From Symbiodinium natans (taxonomy: Eukaryota > Sar > Dinophyceae > Suessiales > Symbiodiniaceae), in contig CAJNDS010002361.1 of NCBI GenBank assembly GCA_905221605.1, positions 1 to 64,000 on the forward strand: a stretch of 64,000 bases of DNA. The letters are read 5' to 3'. Below, piece by piece: positions 17,560 to 28,834 of this stretch; the first letter of the stretch is position 1, and each line of letters begins with the position of its first letter. Position numbers and translations under genes: made by a program. The notes under the pieces were generated by a model. It had not been told where the DNA came from, ran no database searches, and saw nothing but the letters and a program-made list of their open reading frames with translations.

Positions 17560-20500
17560 AATTGTGTCCTTGTTAAGCTCACCTAGGAGCTTGCGGGCAT
17601 CACTGCCAAGGGCGTGAGAGAAACCAGCAACCAACACACCCTTGTCATCAAACAGGAGACCGCCCACGCCGCAAGGCAGTACGGGATCGTCTTTCGAGTA
17701 GGAAGCATCAGTGAAGACATACCTCGAGGACGGCCGCTTTCCAACATGTCGACAAGGGAGCTGAATGCGTCGATGCACTCAGCCGGCAGGTCGGGAGGGG
17801 CACACCCATGGGCGTACTCCGAGAGCTGTTGCAAGCAAAATTTGCTCTGGCGTCCAAACAGCTGTCCACTTGCAAACTGAAGTTTTCCTCTCAGCTTGAG
17901 AGCTTGAGGCACACTCATGCTCCGGTCCTTCTGGGCCTGCTTCATTGTCTCAACGAGGAGATGAACTCTCTTCTCCGTATTGCAAATAGTCACACGACCC
18001 AAGTGGGCACTTGATAGCACTATGTCTACCCCTAATGCACAAAAGGCCTCGGCAAACGGTACATCCTTCTTTCCACCCTGGGCGAGGTCCCATCCCAACA
18101 AGGTGAAGAGCAAGGTGATTGTTTGGTGCACATTGGCCACCTGTGAGCCTTTAGCAACCGACACAAAGTCATCAAAGTAGTGGGACCAGCAAAGGGCGAA
18201 AAAGAATGCACCAAGGTGCCAAATCGAATTAACGGTTCTCAGAAAAGTCGACACCGACTTGACAGCCCCGAAAGGGAGGGCATGTAGCTGGAACACTACT
18301 ACCCTCTTCAGGTCAGGATCCCACAACCCAATGTACGAGGCCCAGGCCCCTGTAGGGTCCAGAGCCAATTGCCTGTAGGCACTGACCAGGTCATAGAACC
18401 TTCCCTTGAGACTACAACCTGGCTGCACTCGCATCAGAGACAGGCACATGCCTGCGATGACGTCAACGGTCTGGGGGCGCACAGTCTCCAATGTCTCGAC
18501 GGAGCTATTGATTCCTGACCCTGAGAAGTCGTCAATCAACCTGATCTTCCCATCCTGCTCGATCCCGAACCTTCGAGACACGATGGCATCAGGTGGTAGC
18601 TGGTCCACCTCGATGGGACCCGACAACCAGCCCCTATCGCGCTCCTCAAGGGTTTTCGTTTGGACCTCGCGATCGAGGGACTCCCCCTGGGACTTGATAG
18701 TGGACAACAGGGCTGCCCTAGAGGTGGGGGCATCTCTTTTGAGCTGCTCAACCGTGACCGACGCCGGCTTGAACTTTGGGGCAAACACACCTGTATCAGG
18801 CACCGGGCCTCCCAGGTTAGTACCTGAGATCACTTCATCAAATATGGCCACATCATCAAAGAGGAGACGCTTAGGCTTGAGGATCGTCGAGACCTGTTTG
18901 TGCATAGACGCCTTCAGTGCATCTTCCTCACTTCTGAGGTCTTGTGCAAGTTTGAGCCACTTTGCAAACTGTCGCGCCCTCAACCCGCACAGCTCCGACT
19001 CTGTCATCGAGGCATGGGTGCACACCGCATCCTTGAGAACCTGTGGCAAGGCGACCTCGAGAGTTCTGGGATGGCCAGCCTTGACTGCCTCACGGACAAA
19101 CTGTTCCGGGGAAAAGGGAATACCCCAAACAAGCTCATTCCAGAGCTCAGAACCAGCACTACAACCCTTGCCCCCGGAGCCACCACTTGAACTCCCCTGC
19201 TTAACCGGGACCATTTGCAGCAGTTGGGCTTCGGCTGGCACCGAGCGCTCGGGGCAGACGGCCACGTGTGGCAGTGGCCACGGGTCCTTAAGGCGGGCAC
19301 GCAGGGGGACAGGACAAGAGACATGCGGAGGGATTCTTACCCGCAAAATGCGAGCATGTTCGGGCACACGGGGCCCCGTCACAGAGGCCTTCGGCTGACT
19401 ACCAACTTGGCCACGGACAAGCGACAGCTGGAGGCCTGCAGGTGAGAGCGGTCGGGGCGGGCAAGCCTGAAAGAAAGCTTGGGCCAGAGCACGGGCCAGT
19501 GGCAGTGGATATGCAGCTTCCAAGGAAGTAGAAAACCCGTAAGGCGCGTCCGGCGCCACCCCCCACGGCAGGTGACGTTGGGCGCATGAGTGCCCTGGGC
19601 AGGACTTGCATATGCCGTCAAACGCACCCCGAGTATACGCAATAGCCGTCCACTTGGGACGACGGCCGCCATATGCGCAGCTTTGGAACGCAGTGAACTG
19701 AAAGAGGTGCGCGATTCGTGCAAACATGGAAGTGCGCCAGTAGAAGCTCTGCCTGGGGTTCTCCACCCCGATAACAAGGTCGCGAGAAGCAGCTGCAAGG
19801 ACCAGGTCAGACACACAGTCGTAAAGCTGATTTGCCAAGGTGACCGGCCTGCCCACCCAGCTGCGGTAATCCGTTCGGAAACTTTTCCGAGCGGAGAGGA
19901 GGGGGTCCAGGAACACCTTTAACTTCCCTTGCCCGGCTGGCAGTCCCACACGGTGGAGCGAACCAAATGCCCACGCAGTTGGGCATGGCAAGCCAACGTC
20001 GAACCAACTCGACGCCTTCTGCAGTACACAAGTCGACAAGATGAACATGACAGGCGGCGCCGGGGAGGCGTTTATGGTCAACAGCGACGGCATCAAACCC
20101 AAGTTGCTTGAGGCAGGCCGAGAGCCTGGACATGCCGGAAAAGACCTCAATAATGAACGGGGGCCTGGAAGACGTCTCACTGGCAGACGGAGCGGGCACT
20201 GGGGCAGGCTCCGGTGCGACGCTCATGACTTCCGGAACGGCGGACAGTGCTGGAAGGAAGTCTGGTGGCAGGGCAAAGCCAAGCTCTCAAGCTTGACTGA
20301 GGGCATATGAGGCAGCGCATATGCTACCAGGACAACACGGCGGCCCTGCCATGGTTCAGTCATGTGCCAGTGATCTTTGGCGGGGGCAGCTCGAGACAGC
20401 CATCCTCGAAATTGAGCACACGTCCCTGGACCGGAGAGCCTTGGACAGGCCTAATGTCTTGCCCGGGGCCTTCACACCAAACACCGCCCCCAGAGAAGCT

Positions 20501-20968
20501 GGAAAGCTTGAACACCAGATTGGGGGTCGGCCCATTGTGGGAATCACGATGAGGCTCAGTGGGGATGTCACAAAATATGGCCAGAGAAGTGAAAACCGCA
20601 GCCGGCCGTCGTTGTCGAACGAACGCACAGAGGACCTGCGTGACCTTTGGGAAACGAGAAACATTGGTCCGAAGGCCCAGCACACCCCCTCTCCGGAACA
20701 TACCAGTGAAAAACGAGCTGCCCGACGCAGCCTTGTGGGGAGCCTCGCGCGGAAGAAGCTCCCACAGGGAGAGCACAGAATGAGATCCAATGAGTTGGCC
20801 CTGCAAAAGTTGCACATGAATTCAGCTGGGAGGTTGGCTCGGGAGCGAGGGAAACTGGGGGCTGACCACAACGGGAGCCGCAGATCCAGTTTCTACAGGT
20901 GGCGGAACGGCTGTCAACACGGGCTCGTCCGAAGTTGAGCCAGCAAGCCCCGCCTCCAGCACTGACTG
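17560..20968 (-). pseudogene. pol: Element B Pol: 2OG oxygenase-like, methyltransferase-like, RT, start of RNase H
   Basis: Frame changes divide the gene. The oxygenase-like domain is in the Gag frame (20815-20376: PTEPHRDSHNG with His-x-Asp, SSFSGGGVWCEG), then shifts to give HWHMTEPWQGRRVVLVAY near 20310-20375. The methyltransferase-like domain starts in a third frame (FIIEVFSGMSRLSAC, VAVDHKR, FAPPCGTASRARE), then shifts near 19880 to continue with IGVENPRQSFYW. RT: YDLVSAYRQLAL and SHYFDDFVSV near 18160-18185. RNase H begins YVFTDASYSKDD and is cut by element A at 17560. Compared with A the domain order is the same but at least three frameshifts have accumulated. Confidence 0.85.
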
Positions 20969-22162
20969 TCACTCCTTGTGATCCCGGATAGGGTGCGGTT
21001 GGAAACACTTACAACACAGGTGCTTGCGGGGGCACGTGGCTGCGGAACACTTGCACTTGTCCCCATGCAGATTATAATCGAAACATAAGGGTTCACCCGT
21101 GGGAGCATTGGCCACACCCCCTTTCTGGAGGATCTCTTTCGGGACGCGAGCGGTGAGGGAATACTTGCCCTTGCCTTTGCCACCACCCTTGGGGCCACCC
21201 TTGACCCTTTTATCTCCAGGCTCGAGCTTTCGCTTGAGCTCGCGGCGCTCCTTGTTTCCATTGCCTTGCTTTTGTGGAAGCGGTATCAAGGCCATTGAGA
21301 CATGGTAGCTTTCAAGCGCTGAGATTAACGCATCATCCATAGGGAAGCTTCCATCTGTGGCTGCGCGCGGTTGGACTCCCAGTTCAATCAGGCGAACAAA
21401 CACTTGTCGATCGGCTTCCACCAACTGAGCAACAGAGCAACGCGCAAAACCCGGGGGAGGCTCCCTGTGAAGATTGCTGAACAGGCGGGAGATGTACTTC
21501 TCGTAGGCATTGAAGGAGAGGCACTGGGCAAACACATAGGCAATGCCCCTGCGGCGAAGTGCCTCTTGAACTTGCAGCGCGCTATGAGTTGGCATACTCA
21601 TGGCATCATCTGTTTCTTTGATCACTAGTTTGGAACTTTCAAGTTCCAGCTGGCGGGATGCACCTTTGGAGTGGGTGACTTCGTGCGTTCTCGACACACA
21701 ACGATCAGGGCTGAGGTACTTCAACTGATTGGCAGATTCCTGCCTGACGCAGTCTTCCAAGACACATCTCCCAGGTTCCATGCCTCCTTCAATGAGCACA
21801 CCCGGAAGCCGACCTCTGAGGTGTTGCAAACGCCTGTCCCGTTCCGCCTCCGGCATTTTCCTGGAGGCTCCTTCTGGATCGGAAACTTGCAGGCGCAAGT
21901 CAGCCAACACCAAGGTTTGTGCCTCGAAGACTAGGCGGCGTATGCAGGCCCTGCCAGCCGCATTGGCTCCAGGCGTGGTAGTAGTGCAGAAGGCATTGAA
22001 GGCTGACTCAGGAATGACCTGGCCAGGCTGGCCCACAGCATAAGCCAGGTGACCCAGGCTAGTGAACCCACCAACCCGAAGCTCTGCTAGCACAGCATCG
22101 GGGCACTTGATCTCGCGGGCGCGCTGGAGGAAGTGGGCCTCAGACTCAATCAAGGAAGACAT
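20969..22162 (-). CDS. gag: Element B Gag-like protein
   Basis: The best start is the ATG at 22162 (MSSLIESEAHFLQRA), aligned with the Gag start of element A; codons upstream use no ATG. It includes SLGHLAYAVGQPG near the N-terminus, QLVEADRQVFVRL in the shared Gag block, a Gly/Lys stretch (GPKGGGKGKGKYS) and a Cys/His tail (PLCFDYNLHGDKCKC, CPRKHLCCKCF, HPIRDHKE). The stop is TGA followed by CAG at 20971-20966. The same frame then runs about 48 codons to a second TGA before the oxygenase-like domain. About 397 residues, like element A. The frame is intact although Pol is not. Confidence 0.85.
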   Translation of the reverse strand: MSSLIESEAHFLQRAREIKCPDAVLAELRVGGFTSLGHLAYAVGQPGQVIPESAFNAFCTTTTPGANAAGRACIRRLVFEAQTLVLADLRLQVSDPEGASRKMPEAERDRRLQHLRGRLPGVLIEGGMEPGRCVLEDCVRQESANQLKYLSPDRCVSRTHEVTHSKGASRQLELESSKLVIKETDDAMSMPTHSALQVQEALRRRGIAYVFAQCLSFNAYEKYISRLFSNLHREPPPGFARCSVAQLVEADRQVFVRLIELGVQPRAATDGSFPMDDALISALESYHVSMALIPLPQKQGNGNKERRELKRKLEPGDKRVKGGPKGGGKGKGKYSLTARVPKEILQKGGVANAPTGEPLCFDYNLHGDKCKCSAATCPRKHLCCKCFQPHPIRDHKE

Positions 22163-22600
22163 GGCACAGGAAGCTACGCTGTCCAATCGAAGAAGAAATC
22201 ACACTTGAACTCCGCCAAAGTGCAACACAGTAGAAGACGCAGTACAAACACCACACACACTAAGTACCACAAGCAACATGTCCGCTCTCTACTACTGCGA
22301 GCCTGGGGTTGAAACATCACATTCACAACGCAACACACACATGCTGCATGCGTGGCCCCTGGGCCCCTATTGCCTATAAAGCCCCTTGGCCAGGCATTGG
22401 CACCATGTGCCACAAGGCTCATAAGGGACCATGTCCTTGCCTTGAATCCAACACTCCGACATTTAGTCGGCAACAGCACACACTGCAGTTCACATTTCCT
22501 CACATTAGCCCCTGGGCACACAAGTCGCTACCATGTACCAAACTCTTTTCTTCACCACAGCGATCAGAAACGATCACAAACTTCCTCCAGCCACACCACA
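22163..22600 (-). other. Element B YR-Gag intergenic region
   Basis: About 440 bases with no supported gene; contains TGCCTATAAAGCC near 22370 (plus strand), a TATA-like string of doubtful meaning. Confidence 0.35.
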
Positions 22601-24730
22601 TCACAGGTTGCGTTTACATGTGCGACACTCGGGATTCATAAGATCCTCCTCTGAAGGCAAGACATACATTGCCGTGCGCGGGCGCCCACACACAAGAATG
22701 TTGTCGCCATAGGCATGGTGAAGAACTCCAGATCTGGAGTGTTTTACCCATGTACCAGTGCCTTGTACAGGGTTCACACTGGGAACAGACGCCCGGGCGT
22801 CAACACGCACAGGGTCGTGCGACGTTTGCGATTCACTCGACCCCGACGACTCACTCGAGCTATCGGAGGAAGATGACTCTTCTTCACCGGAGCTTTCAAC
22901 CTTGATCGCAGGTGCCAAGGAGGCAGTAATGTTTGCCTGAGTTGACAACACGCTCTTGCCCGGCATTGGCCCGCCCGGGGGAGGCGGCTGAGGAGGGAAC
23001 GCCCACATTTGCCCCCGGGCTGCATCAGGAGAAAACTCAAGCTGTCTGATGGCATCCAAGACTGTTTCCAGCTCCCGCACGGGTCCCATGCTTAGCTCAA
23101 CAGAGTACACGGCTTCCGTTCCTTCAACAGCTGTGACATGCCTGCCCAAACAAGAGCGAACCTCCTTCTTGGATCCAGCCTTGCTGGCCCAGGAGATGCA
23201 TGTTCTCTTCAAGCTGTGCGAGGACACGGCATTATCTCCAAGTGCGAGCCTCAAGTAGGTGGAAACTTCCCCCGACGTAATGGCCCTGCGAGCCAGCACG
23301 CCACTTGCTAGTGGTGGACGGAAGAGCGCAGCACCAACATGTCCTTGCAACAGAAGACCAACTTTCTCAAAGGCACACTTGCATGATTCGAACCACTCAT
23401 GGTCCGAGATTCCTCGCAACGGAATCAAGATTGGGAGCAGCTGAGCAACTCTTCTGGCTGCCCTGGCAGTTTTATGTTGCTTGACCCGGATCACCACGTA
23501 GCCATCACGACCTTCTCCATCCACGTCCACGTATGCCACTTTGCGGAAGTCAGATTGTCGAGCACGCGCATACAAGCACAAAAGGCAATATCCAGCAAAG
23601 GCCCGATCCCAATCCGAGGTACTTTGTCCATGCAACAGTGAATGAAGGATGCGGACTTGTGCCACGGTGAGTGGGGGAGCTTGCTTGAGGTCCCCAAGGT
23701 TAGCCAACATACGCTCAGCCGCACCAACACACTTGCGGCTTCTTAGCTTGTTAGGAATGTTAGTAACATCCATCACGAAATAAGCAAAACGCAAGGCTGA
23801 CAAGAAGGATGAGGCTTTGGATGGCGGGGCCTGCGAGCCATCCAGGAACTGCATGTACCTCCAGAACATGTCATCAGTAAAGGGGTCGAGGTTGGCACCA
23901 ACAATTGTATCAAACCACCTCAGGAACGTGAGGATGCTGCCTGCTCTCTTGGAGGCAGTTCCTGCGGCCCTCGACCCAATGCATGCCTCCAATGCCTGTG
24001 GATCAACCTCGCACTCCGGGTGCATCTTGCGGTTTCTACGCATGATTACAATCCACTTATCAACTGCAAGCCTCACCGCTTTACGGTGCTGGGCATCAAC
24101 GTCCACATCAGAGAGGACCTTGAAAACATTAGACGCAAGGTCACCAGACACGAACGGCTCCTGCGGTTCATCCAAGGAAGAGAAAGGATCACACGGAGGC
24201 GATTGAGGGGTCCAGACTTCCGTCTCACGCATTGAAAGGGTTGGCATTTTAAGTTCAGAAAACACTGAGGACTCACCAAAGATTGCACTAACAGCAGGCA
24301 GCTCCCACGGCAAAACAACATCAGACATGCCCCCATCCGCCAAACGTACAAAGTTGTCGGCGAACACATCACCCACGGTGCGGGCCATTTTTGATGGAGG
24401 CTCGTCAACAGTAAGTTTCTCAGTCTCGACTAACTGAGGGTCATCCCCGGAGGCGTCATGCTCTGCGGACTGACTCAACAGATCATCACGCACACATGAC
24501 CTGCATGAAGTATGCTCAGAGCTGAGCTCAGACATGTCAGGGTTGACTTCAACCAGAAAGTCTTCCATCGCAGCCTCGTACTGTGCCCTGGCCTGTGCTG
24601 GCGGCGCTTTGCTGGTTGGTGGTGTAAAGATACCAGGCCTCGTCTCGTTGTCGTCACGACCAGCGTTTGTGGAACCAAAGAGCCACCAACATAGCACCAG
24701 GTTAAGCAGTCGGCAGAACACACGGCCCAT
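22601..24730 (-). CDS. Element B tyrosine recombinase
   Basis: First ATG at 24730; the longer open frame to 24757 begins at TTG. Counting from 24757, catalytic candidates are Arg400 (CLYARARQSDFRKV), Lys429 (VKQHKTARAARR), His514 with Lys517 (SSHSLKRTCISWAS), His540 (CLGRHVTAVEG) and Tyr551 (TEAVYSVELS). His-x-x-Lys again replaces His-x-x-Arg. A core-binding-like domain precedes it (ASKRAGSILTFLRWFD, SFLSALRFAYFVMD). The C-terminal module is VLHHAYGDNILVCGRP followed by PECRTCKRNL, matching A and C. The start of the protein is hydrophobic (CRLLNLVLCWWLFG), which is odd for a nuclear recombinase. The frame is open throughout. Confidence 0.88.
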   Translation of the reverse strand: MGRVFCRLLNLVLCWWLFGSTNAGRDDNETRPGIFTPPTSKAPPAQARAQYEAAMEDFLVEVNPDMSELSSEHTSCRSCVRDDLLSQSAEHDASGDDPQLVETEKLTVDEPPSKMARTVGDVFADNFVRLADGGMSDVVLPWELPAVSAIFGESSVFSELKMPTLSMRETEVWTPQSPPCDPFSSLDEPQEPFVSGDLASNVFKVLSDVDVDAQHRKAVRLAVDKWIVIMRRNRKMHPECEVDPQALEACIGSRAAGTASKRAGSILTFLRWFDTIVGANLDPFTDDMFWRYMQFLDGSQAPPSKASSFLSALRFAYFVMDVTNIPNKLRSRKCVGAAERMLANLGDLKQAPPLTVAQVRILHSLLHGQSTSDWDRAFAGYCLLCLYARARQSDFRKVAYVDVDGEGRDGYVVIRVKQHKTARAARRVAQLLPILIPLRGISDHEWFESCKCAFEKVGLLLQGHVGAALFRPPLASGVLARRAITSGEVSTYLRLALGDNAVSSHSLKRTCISWASKAGSKKEVRSCLGRHVTAVEGTEAVYSVELSMGPVRELETVLDAIRQLEFSPDAARGQMWAFPPQPPPPGGPMPGKSVLSTQANITASLAPAIKVESSGEEESSSSDSSSESSGSSESQTSHDPVRVDARASVPSVNPVQGTGTWVKHSRSGVLHHAYGDNILVCGRPRTAMYVLPSEEDLMNPECRTCKRNL

Positions 24731-24852
24731 GGCTGGCTGCAGATCTGCCCGAATCAAAGGGACGGAGGAAACCCCAACCCAGGGGAGGGAGAACGACCCT
24801 CAACGACAGCAAGCACAGCTGCAGCCCTTCTACACTTTCCTGCTGGAAGCCT

Positions 24853-24903
24853 TGGTCATGATTCGTGCGTGTCAAAACACCTGCAAACAAAAAACCCCAG
24901 TGC
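24853..24903 (-). repeat. D-family terminal fragment X
   Basis: 51 bases matching 46268-46318 with only a few changes. Here it lies directly against segment Y; at the other locus X and Y are apart and in the opposite order. This fits X being the start of a truncated A2. Element B leader sequence begins at its left edge. Confidence 0.7.
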
Positions 24904-25126
24904 GTTCAGACAACGCCCACTGCAAGACCTAACCCTAGTTGGGGAGAGAGCGGGTAGTGCGAGCCCTCTAGATCCCAAAGACCCTACGGGAGGGGGACTA
25001 GGGGCAACAACGTCCTACCCTGCACACGCCATCCTTTTTCACGGGTGCTGCTCTGGGCGAGTTTGGCAATCAGGCCGGGGGGCCCCTCAGGCGAGTGGCA
25101 CCGGTCCTGATATGCGGCATACCCCC
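24904..25126 (-). repeat. D-family terminal fragment Y (B1-like)
   Basis: 223 bases matching 45818-46040 at a constant offset of 20914 with very few differences. It follows the D Pol end, the position of B1 in the other elements. Confidence 0.75.
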
Positions 25127-25190
25127 ACTTCAGCGGCCCGGGGCAGACCAGTGAAAGTAAGGCCTGGCAACCCCCACCGCGTGTGGTCTG

Positions 25191-26286
25191 CTAGGCTTGC
25201 GCAGGGGACGCTATGTCCAGGAGGCCTTGGCTCCAGGGCACTTCGGCCGAGGCTAGGGTGACCTCGTGGGCCGACTTGTGCAGGTGCGAAAGGTGCACCG
25301 CGAATCTGTGAGCGCGGCCAGAGCGTGAAAACTTCTGTAGGCGGTTGCGGCTGAGATCATCCGCATCGGTGTTCGGATATGGCCGATTTCCAATTCTAGG
25401 CCGCGCGCGTGGGCCCAGGAGGCCACTTTTTCCAGAAAGAAGCTGAGCGGGAAGGCCGTTGTGAACAGTTTGTTGATGGAGGCTTGAGTAGGGCTGTTGT
25501 CGCTGCGTGAGGCGACGCAGAACCTGAGGCTGGAGCAACCGGTGGCTTCGTAGGCCATCTGTAGCAGAACCCACTGTGCCACAGTTTCAAAGCAGGCGAT
25601 GTATCTTTGGGCGTCTTTAGTGAGGAAAGGCCATGCAGTGCGAAGCTCTTGGATGTCCCATTGCTGGGCAAACCACCAGGTGGTGGAAGATGTGGCGAGC
25701 CAGCCACCAATTCCGACTGTGGTTCCATCCGCCATGGCGTCTGCGGCGGATAGGCAAGGCAGCAGGGGCTGTCGGGCCAAGGGCATTGTGAACTCGTAGG
25801 CGAAGCATTGGGCGAGCCAATGTATGGCGGCTTTGCTTTCATTGCGCAATGTGATTTCGGAGGCCGAGGGGTCTGCGATGCGGACCCAGATCGTCTTGTC
25901 TGCGGCTGGTATGGGCCATATGTCTGTTTTGGCCCGGACAGGCTTCCCCCGGACCTCAATGACTCGGGCTTGCAGCGGGAGTTGGAGGTATGAGGCATCT
26001 CGGACGATTTTGCAGGAGGCGTCGTTGCGAGGGACTCGTTTGTGTTGCAGCAAATGCAACAGCTGTGCGCGGAGTTTGTCTAACTTGGGCTGGGCGAGGC
26101 AGACGGTTTCGGTTCGGAAGCAGAACTGCCAACCGCACCAAGTGATGCTGGGCCCAAAGGCGGCCTTCTTCCAGCTGATGGGCGCTCCGACGAGCGAAAG
26201 GTAGGCCACGACGAGGGCCAGTTGCTGGGGGGCGCGGCTGTGAAGTAGCGAGAGCAGAAGGTCGTCCACGTAGAGCCACGCCTTTC
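25191..26286 (-). pseudogene. pol: Element D Pol 3' part: RT catalytic core end and RNase H
   Basis: Starts immediately after the element C insertion. WLYVDDLLLSLL carries the YVDD active site, followed by ITWCGWQFCFRTE (primer grip region) and an RNase H-like tail: CLSAADAMADGTTVG, FETVAQWVLL, SRSDNSPTQAS and, after a frame change near 25380, ADDLSRNRL. The YVDD box differs from the FDDY, FDDF or YDDY boxes of A, B, C and E, so D is a separate lineage. The region from 25127 to 25190 is the short 3' untranslated stretch. Confidence 0.8.
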
Positions 26287-26511
26287 ATGCCAAAGATGAA
26301 GTCCATGTTCGAATATATGTTGCCGAAACATATTAAAGCAAATTGTTGAAAACAGCAATCTAGATTCAACAGCACGCGGACAGCAATCCCTTGTTTTTCT
26401 CTGCCTTCGCAACGCGAAAAGGGGAATGGTACACATCACATCGCGTGGCATGGAGCCACTCCCACATTTCAAACACAAGAGGTGGCATAGAGCCACCAGC
26501 CTTCTTTCCCC
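26287..26511 (-). repeat. Element C split repeat B2
   Basis: 225 bases matching 26751-26975 (offset 464); the plus-strand left end is ATGCCAAAGATGAAG. Confidence 0.93.
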
Positions 26512-26543
26512 GGGTGGGAGGGTGGGGAACAAAAATTTTCGCC
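26511..26543 (-). promoter_or_regulatory. Element C A2/B2 boundary signature
   Basis: On the element strand: GGCGAAAATTTTTGTTCCCC followed by CCC runs. It is the counterpart of 17243-17288 in element A. Confidence 0.6.
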
Positions 26544-26748
26544 AGCTTGCTGCGAGCAAGAACCTTGACCCATTCAACATGCAATTCACATGTAAAAATT
26601 CATGCAACAAATCTCATGAGAGTGCATGCACGGGTCAGACGAAAATTCCCAGCAGAACAACATGTAGAACATGGACACAAAAATTCTCATCAAAGAATTT
26701 TTGAGTTCATCTGGCATAAAACGCTGTCACACAAGTGTGAAAGCTTGC
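26527..26748 (-). repeat. Element C split repeat A2
   Basis: 222 bases matching A1 at 39065-39286 (offset 12538). Two Ts (26749-26750) separate it from B1. Confidence 0.93.
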
Positions 26749-26750
26749 TT

Positions 26751-26975
26751 ATGCCAAAGATGAAGTCCATGTTCGAATATATGTTGCCGAAACATATTAA
26801 AGCAAATTGTTGAAAACAGCAATCTAGATTCAACAGCACGCGGACAGCAATCCCTTGTTTTTCTCTGCCTTCGCAACGCGAAAAGGGGAATGGTACACAT
26901 CACATCGCGTGGCATGGAGCCACTCCCACATTTCAAACACAAGAGGTGGCATAGAGCCACCAGCCTTCTTTCCCC
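26751..26975 (-). repeat. Element C split repeat B1
   Basis: Inner copy of the B repeat, 82 bases beyond the Pol stop on the element strand. Confidence 0.93.
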
Positions 26976-27057
26976 TTTTCACTCCATCCTTTCGAGGATT
27001 GTGCCAGTGAGGAAACAACGCGGTGTCTCCTCGACAAAAGGTTTGAAACACGACATA

Positions 27058-28597
27058 TCATGCCAACGGCCTCTGGACGGGGGGGTCAGCTGGATTTGAG
27101 TGGCTGGGAACTCGATGGAACCAGGACATGCAAGGCCTCGCTTCATCTGCAACTTCAAAGGCCATAAGAAGTTGCCTCCAGGATGAGTCGGATGACGTCC
27201 CGGTCATGCATGCGCCCTGCACGCCTGAATGGTCGATAAAGTAGACAACCCTACGATTTGACAGGTCATTACTCCAAAGCACTCGAGCGAGGACCACGGC
27301 ATACAGCTCGGTCTGCCCTATGATGTGTTTCCTTCCCTCTGCCCACACCTGCACAACTGAATCTGGCACTCGGCAGCCAAAGACCTTCATCGTCGGGCGG
27401 GAGCCCGGAACGATTAGCAAGCCCCCCACACTGCACTCGAACTTATCTCCCTTGGGTTCGCATGCACCATCGGTGAAGACAAGCACGGGCGAAAGATCGC
27501 CCGCTGTGGAAATGCTTCGGGGCGGTCCGGAGCGCATGCGGCGCAAGAGAAGAGCAAAGGCTTCAAGATGATGGGGCATTAAGGGCACACTCACAGCATT
27601 CGCAGCCTCAAGCTTGCGAAGGTCAGCCAGCGCCAGACGGCCGGATCTTCCCAAGAGCTGTGATTCGGCAAACTGGAGCCTGCCAAAAAGGGCAGGAAGC
27701 TCGGCCACCCTCACTCTCCCTTGATGCATGACCATCTCGAGTGACTCAGCTATGGCGCTGGCACGGTCTGGCTTATTTGCTACCCGGACAGCCTGATACC
27801 CTTGATCGGAAGTATCAAGGGTGACACCCAGCAGCTCGGTTTGCGTAGAAAAGCTACATTCCTTGTCCACCGAAGTCTCAAAACCCAAAAGAGTGAAGAC
27901 TGCATGGGCACAGCCATCAGTGGCTTCTGCAAGACACTTAGGCGAAGTGCAAGGGTAGTCGTCGTAGTAGCAGGATGCAAGCACGTCGACCTCAAGGAGG
28001 ATGCGCCTAAGCAGCAAAGAGACCCGGTTGAACTGCAGAACCGAAGCCGCAGACCCGAAAGGTAGGGTCCGGCATACAAAGGCTCTGGGCTCACGGGTCC
28101 CAGGTTCCCGCAGCATGATGACAGCCTTCCTTTGCTCTTCTGGGTGCAGCGGCAGCTGCTTGTAAGCAGACCTCAAGTCGTAGGTCTTCGTGAGGGGCCT
28201 GATGTGGTCACCCTGCTCCCACATGGCATGCACTTTCCCACTCAGGCAAGTGCCATCTGAAAGAGTCAAAGAAACATCTCCTCGGGATGAGGCGTAGCGA
28301 AAGATCGTTGAGCAGACCCACACAATCTCGTCGAGGGCCCTCAAGGCAACCTTCTCGAAAGCTCCAAATGTCGAGTTGACATTGTTCTCGCTGAGATCGT
28401 CGATAGGTCGCCACTTCTTTTGCCATACCGCGAATCTTCTGCAAGGGCACCATTTGTCACCGAAACGCTGCCTGACCTCCTCCAAGGAGAGAGGCCCGTG
28501 AAGCCATGCCTTCGAGTTCGGGTCGGCCTCGTCCAGAGTCAGCTCCCACAGGGGTTGCTCGAAGTCAGCGATGGCCTGCTTTCGAATCTTCTCCACC
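27058..28597 (-). CDS. pol: Element C Pol 3' half: RT and RNase H
   Basis: Continues the frame broken by element E (LVEKIRKQAIADFEQPLWEL). RT: WRPIDDLSENNVNST, TYDLRSAYKQLPL (first Asp), RTLPFGSAASVL and ASCYYDDYPCT near 27953-27975. RNase H: LVFTDGACEPKGD, IGQTELYAVVLA, VYFIDHSGVQ and SNPADPP. The final motif reads ADPPVQRP where A and E have ADGPSR, so the last motif is partly diverged. The frame is open over 513 codons. The protein could be made only as part of Gag-Pol, which E interrupts. Confidence 0.88.
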
Positions 28598-28834
28598 AAG
28601 GCAACTATCCATCGTGATGGAGAGGACCTTATTTTGTGTTCATGTGCAGCAAAAATAAATGTTCTTTTATTTTTGCGGTTTGCCCGAATCTTGCCCGATT
28701 TACGAGTTCACTACAACAATCCACGAGTACAGACCATGTTCCAAATTTTTAGACTTCATGTCTGAACATGACTCACGTTCTTTGACATTCCATGTGTTTG
28801 AAGCAGTGCGTTGCCTGCATGCAAGGTCTGAGTG
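28598..28834 (+). repeat. Element E split repeat A1
   Basis: 237 bases identical by eye to 31921-32157 (offset 3323); begins AAGGCAACTATCC. Confidence 0.95.

Larger units (their letters stand above)
7366..24852 (-). mobile_element. Element B: YR retrotransposon remnant, interrupted by element A
   Basis: Minus-strand order is YR (24730-22601), Gag (22162-20969), Pol (20968-17560, then 8455-8099) and terminal repeats (8110-7899 and 7577-7366). Element A splits the RNase H: removing 8456-17559 joins the codons for NKDTI to IMEAEF in frame. The 3' terminus keeps B1, a spacer with A2, and B2. No A1 is seen upstream of YR, and the leader ends at 24852 against D-type repeat sequence, so the 5' end is truncated. 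Pol has at least three frameshifts, so B is inactive and older than A. Confidence 0.85.
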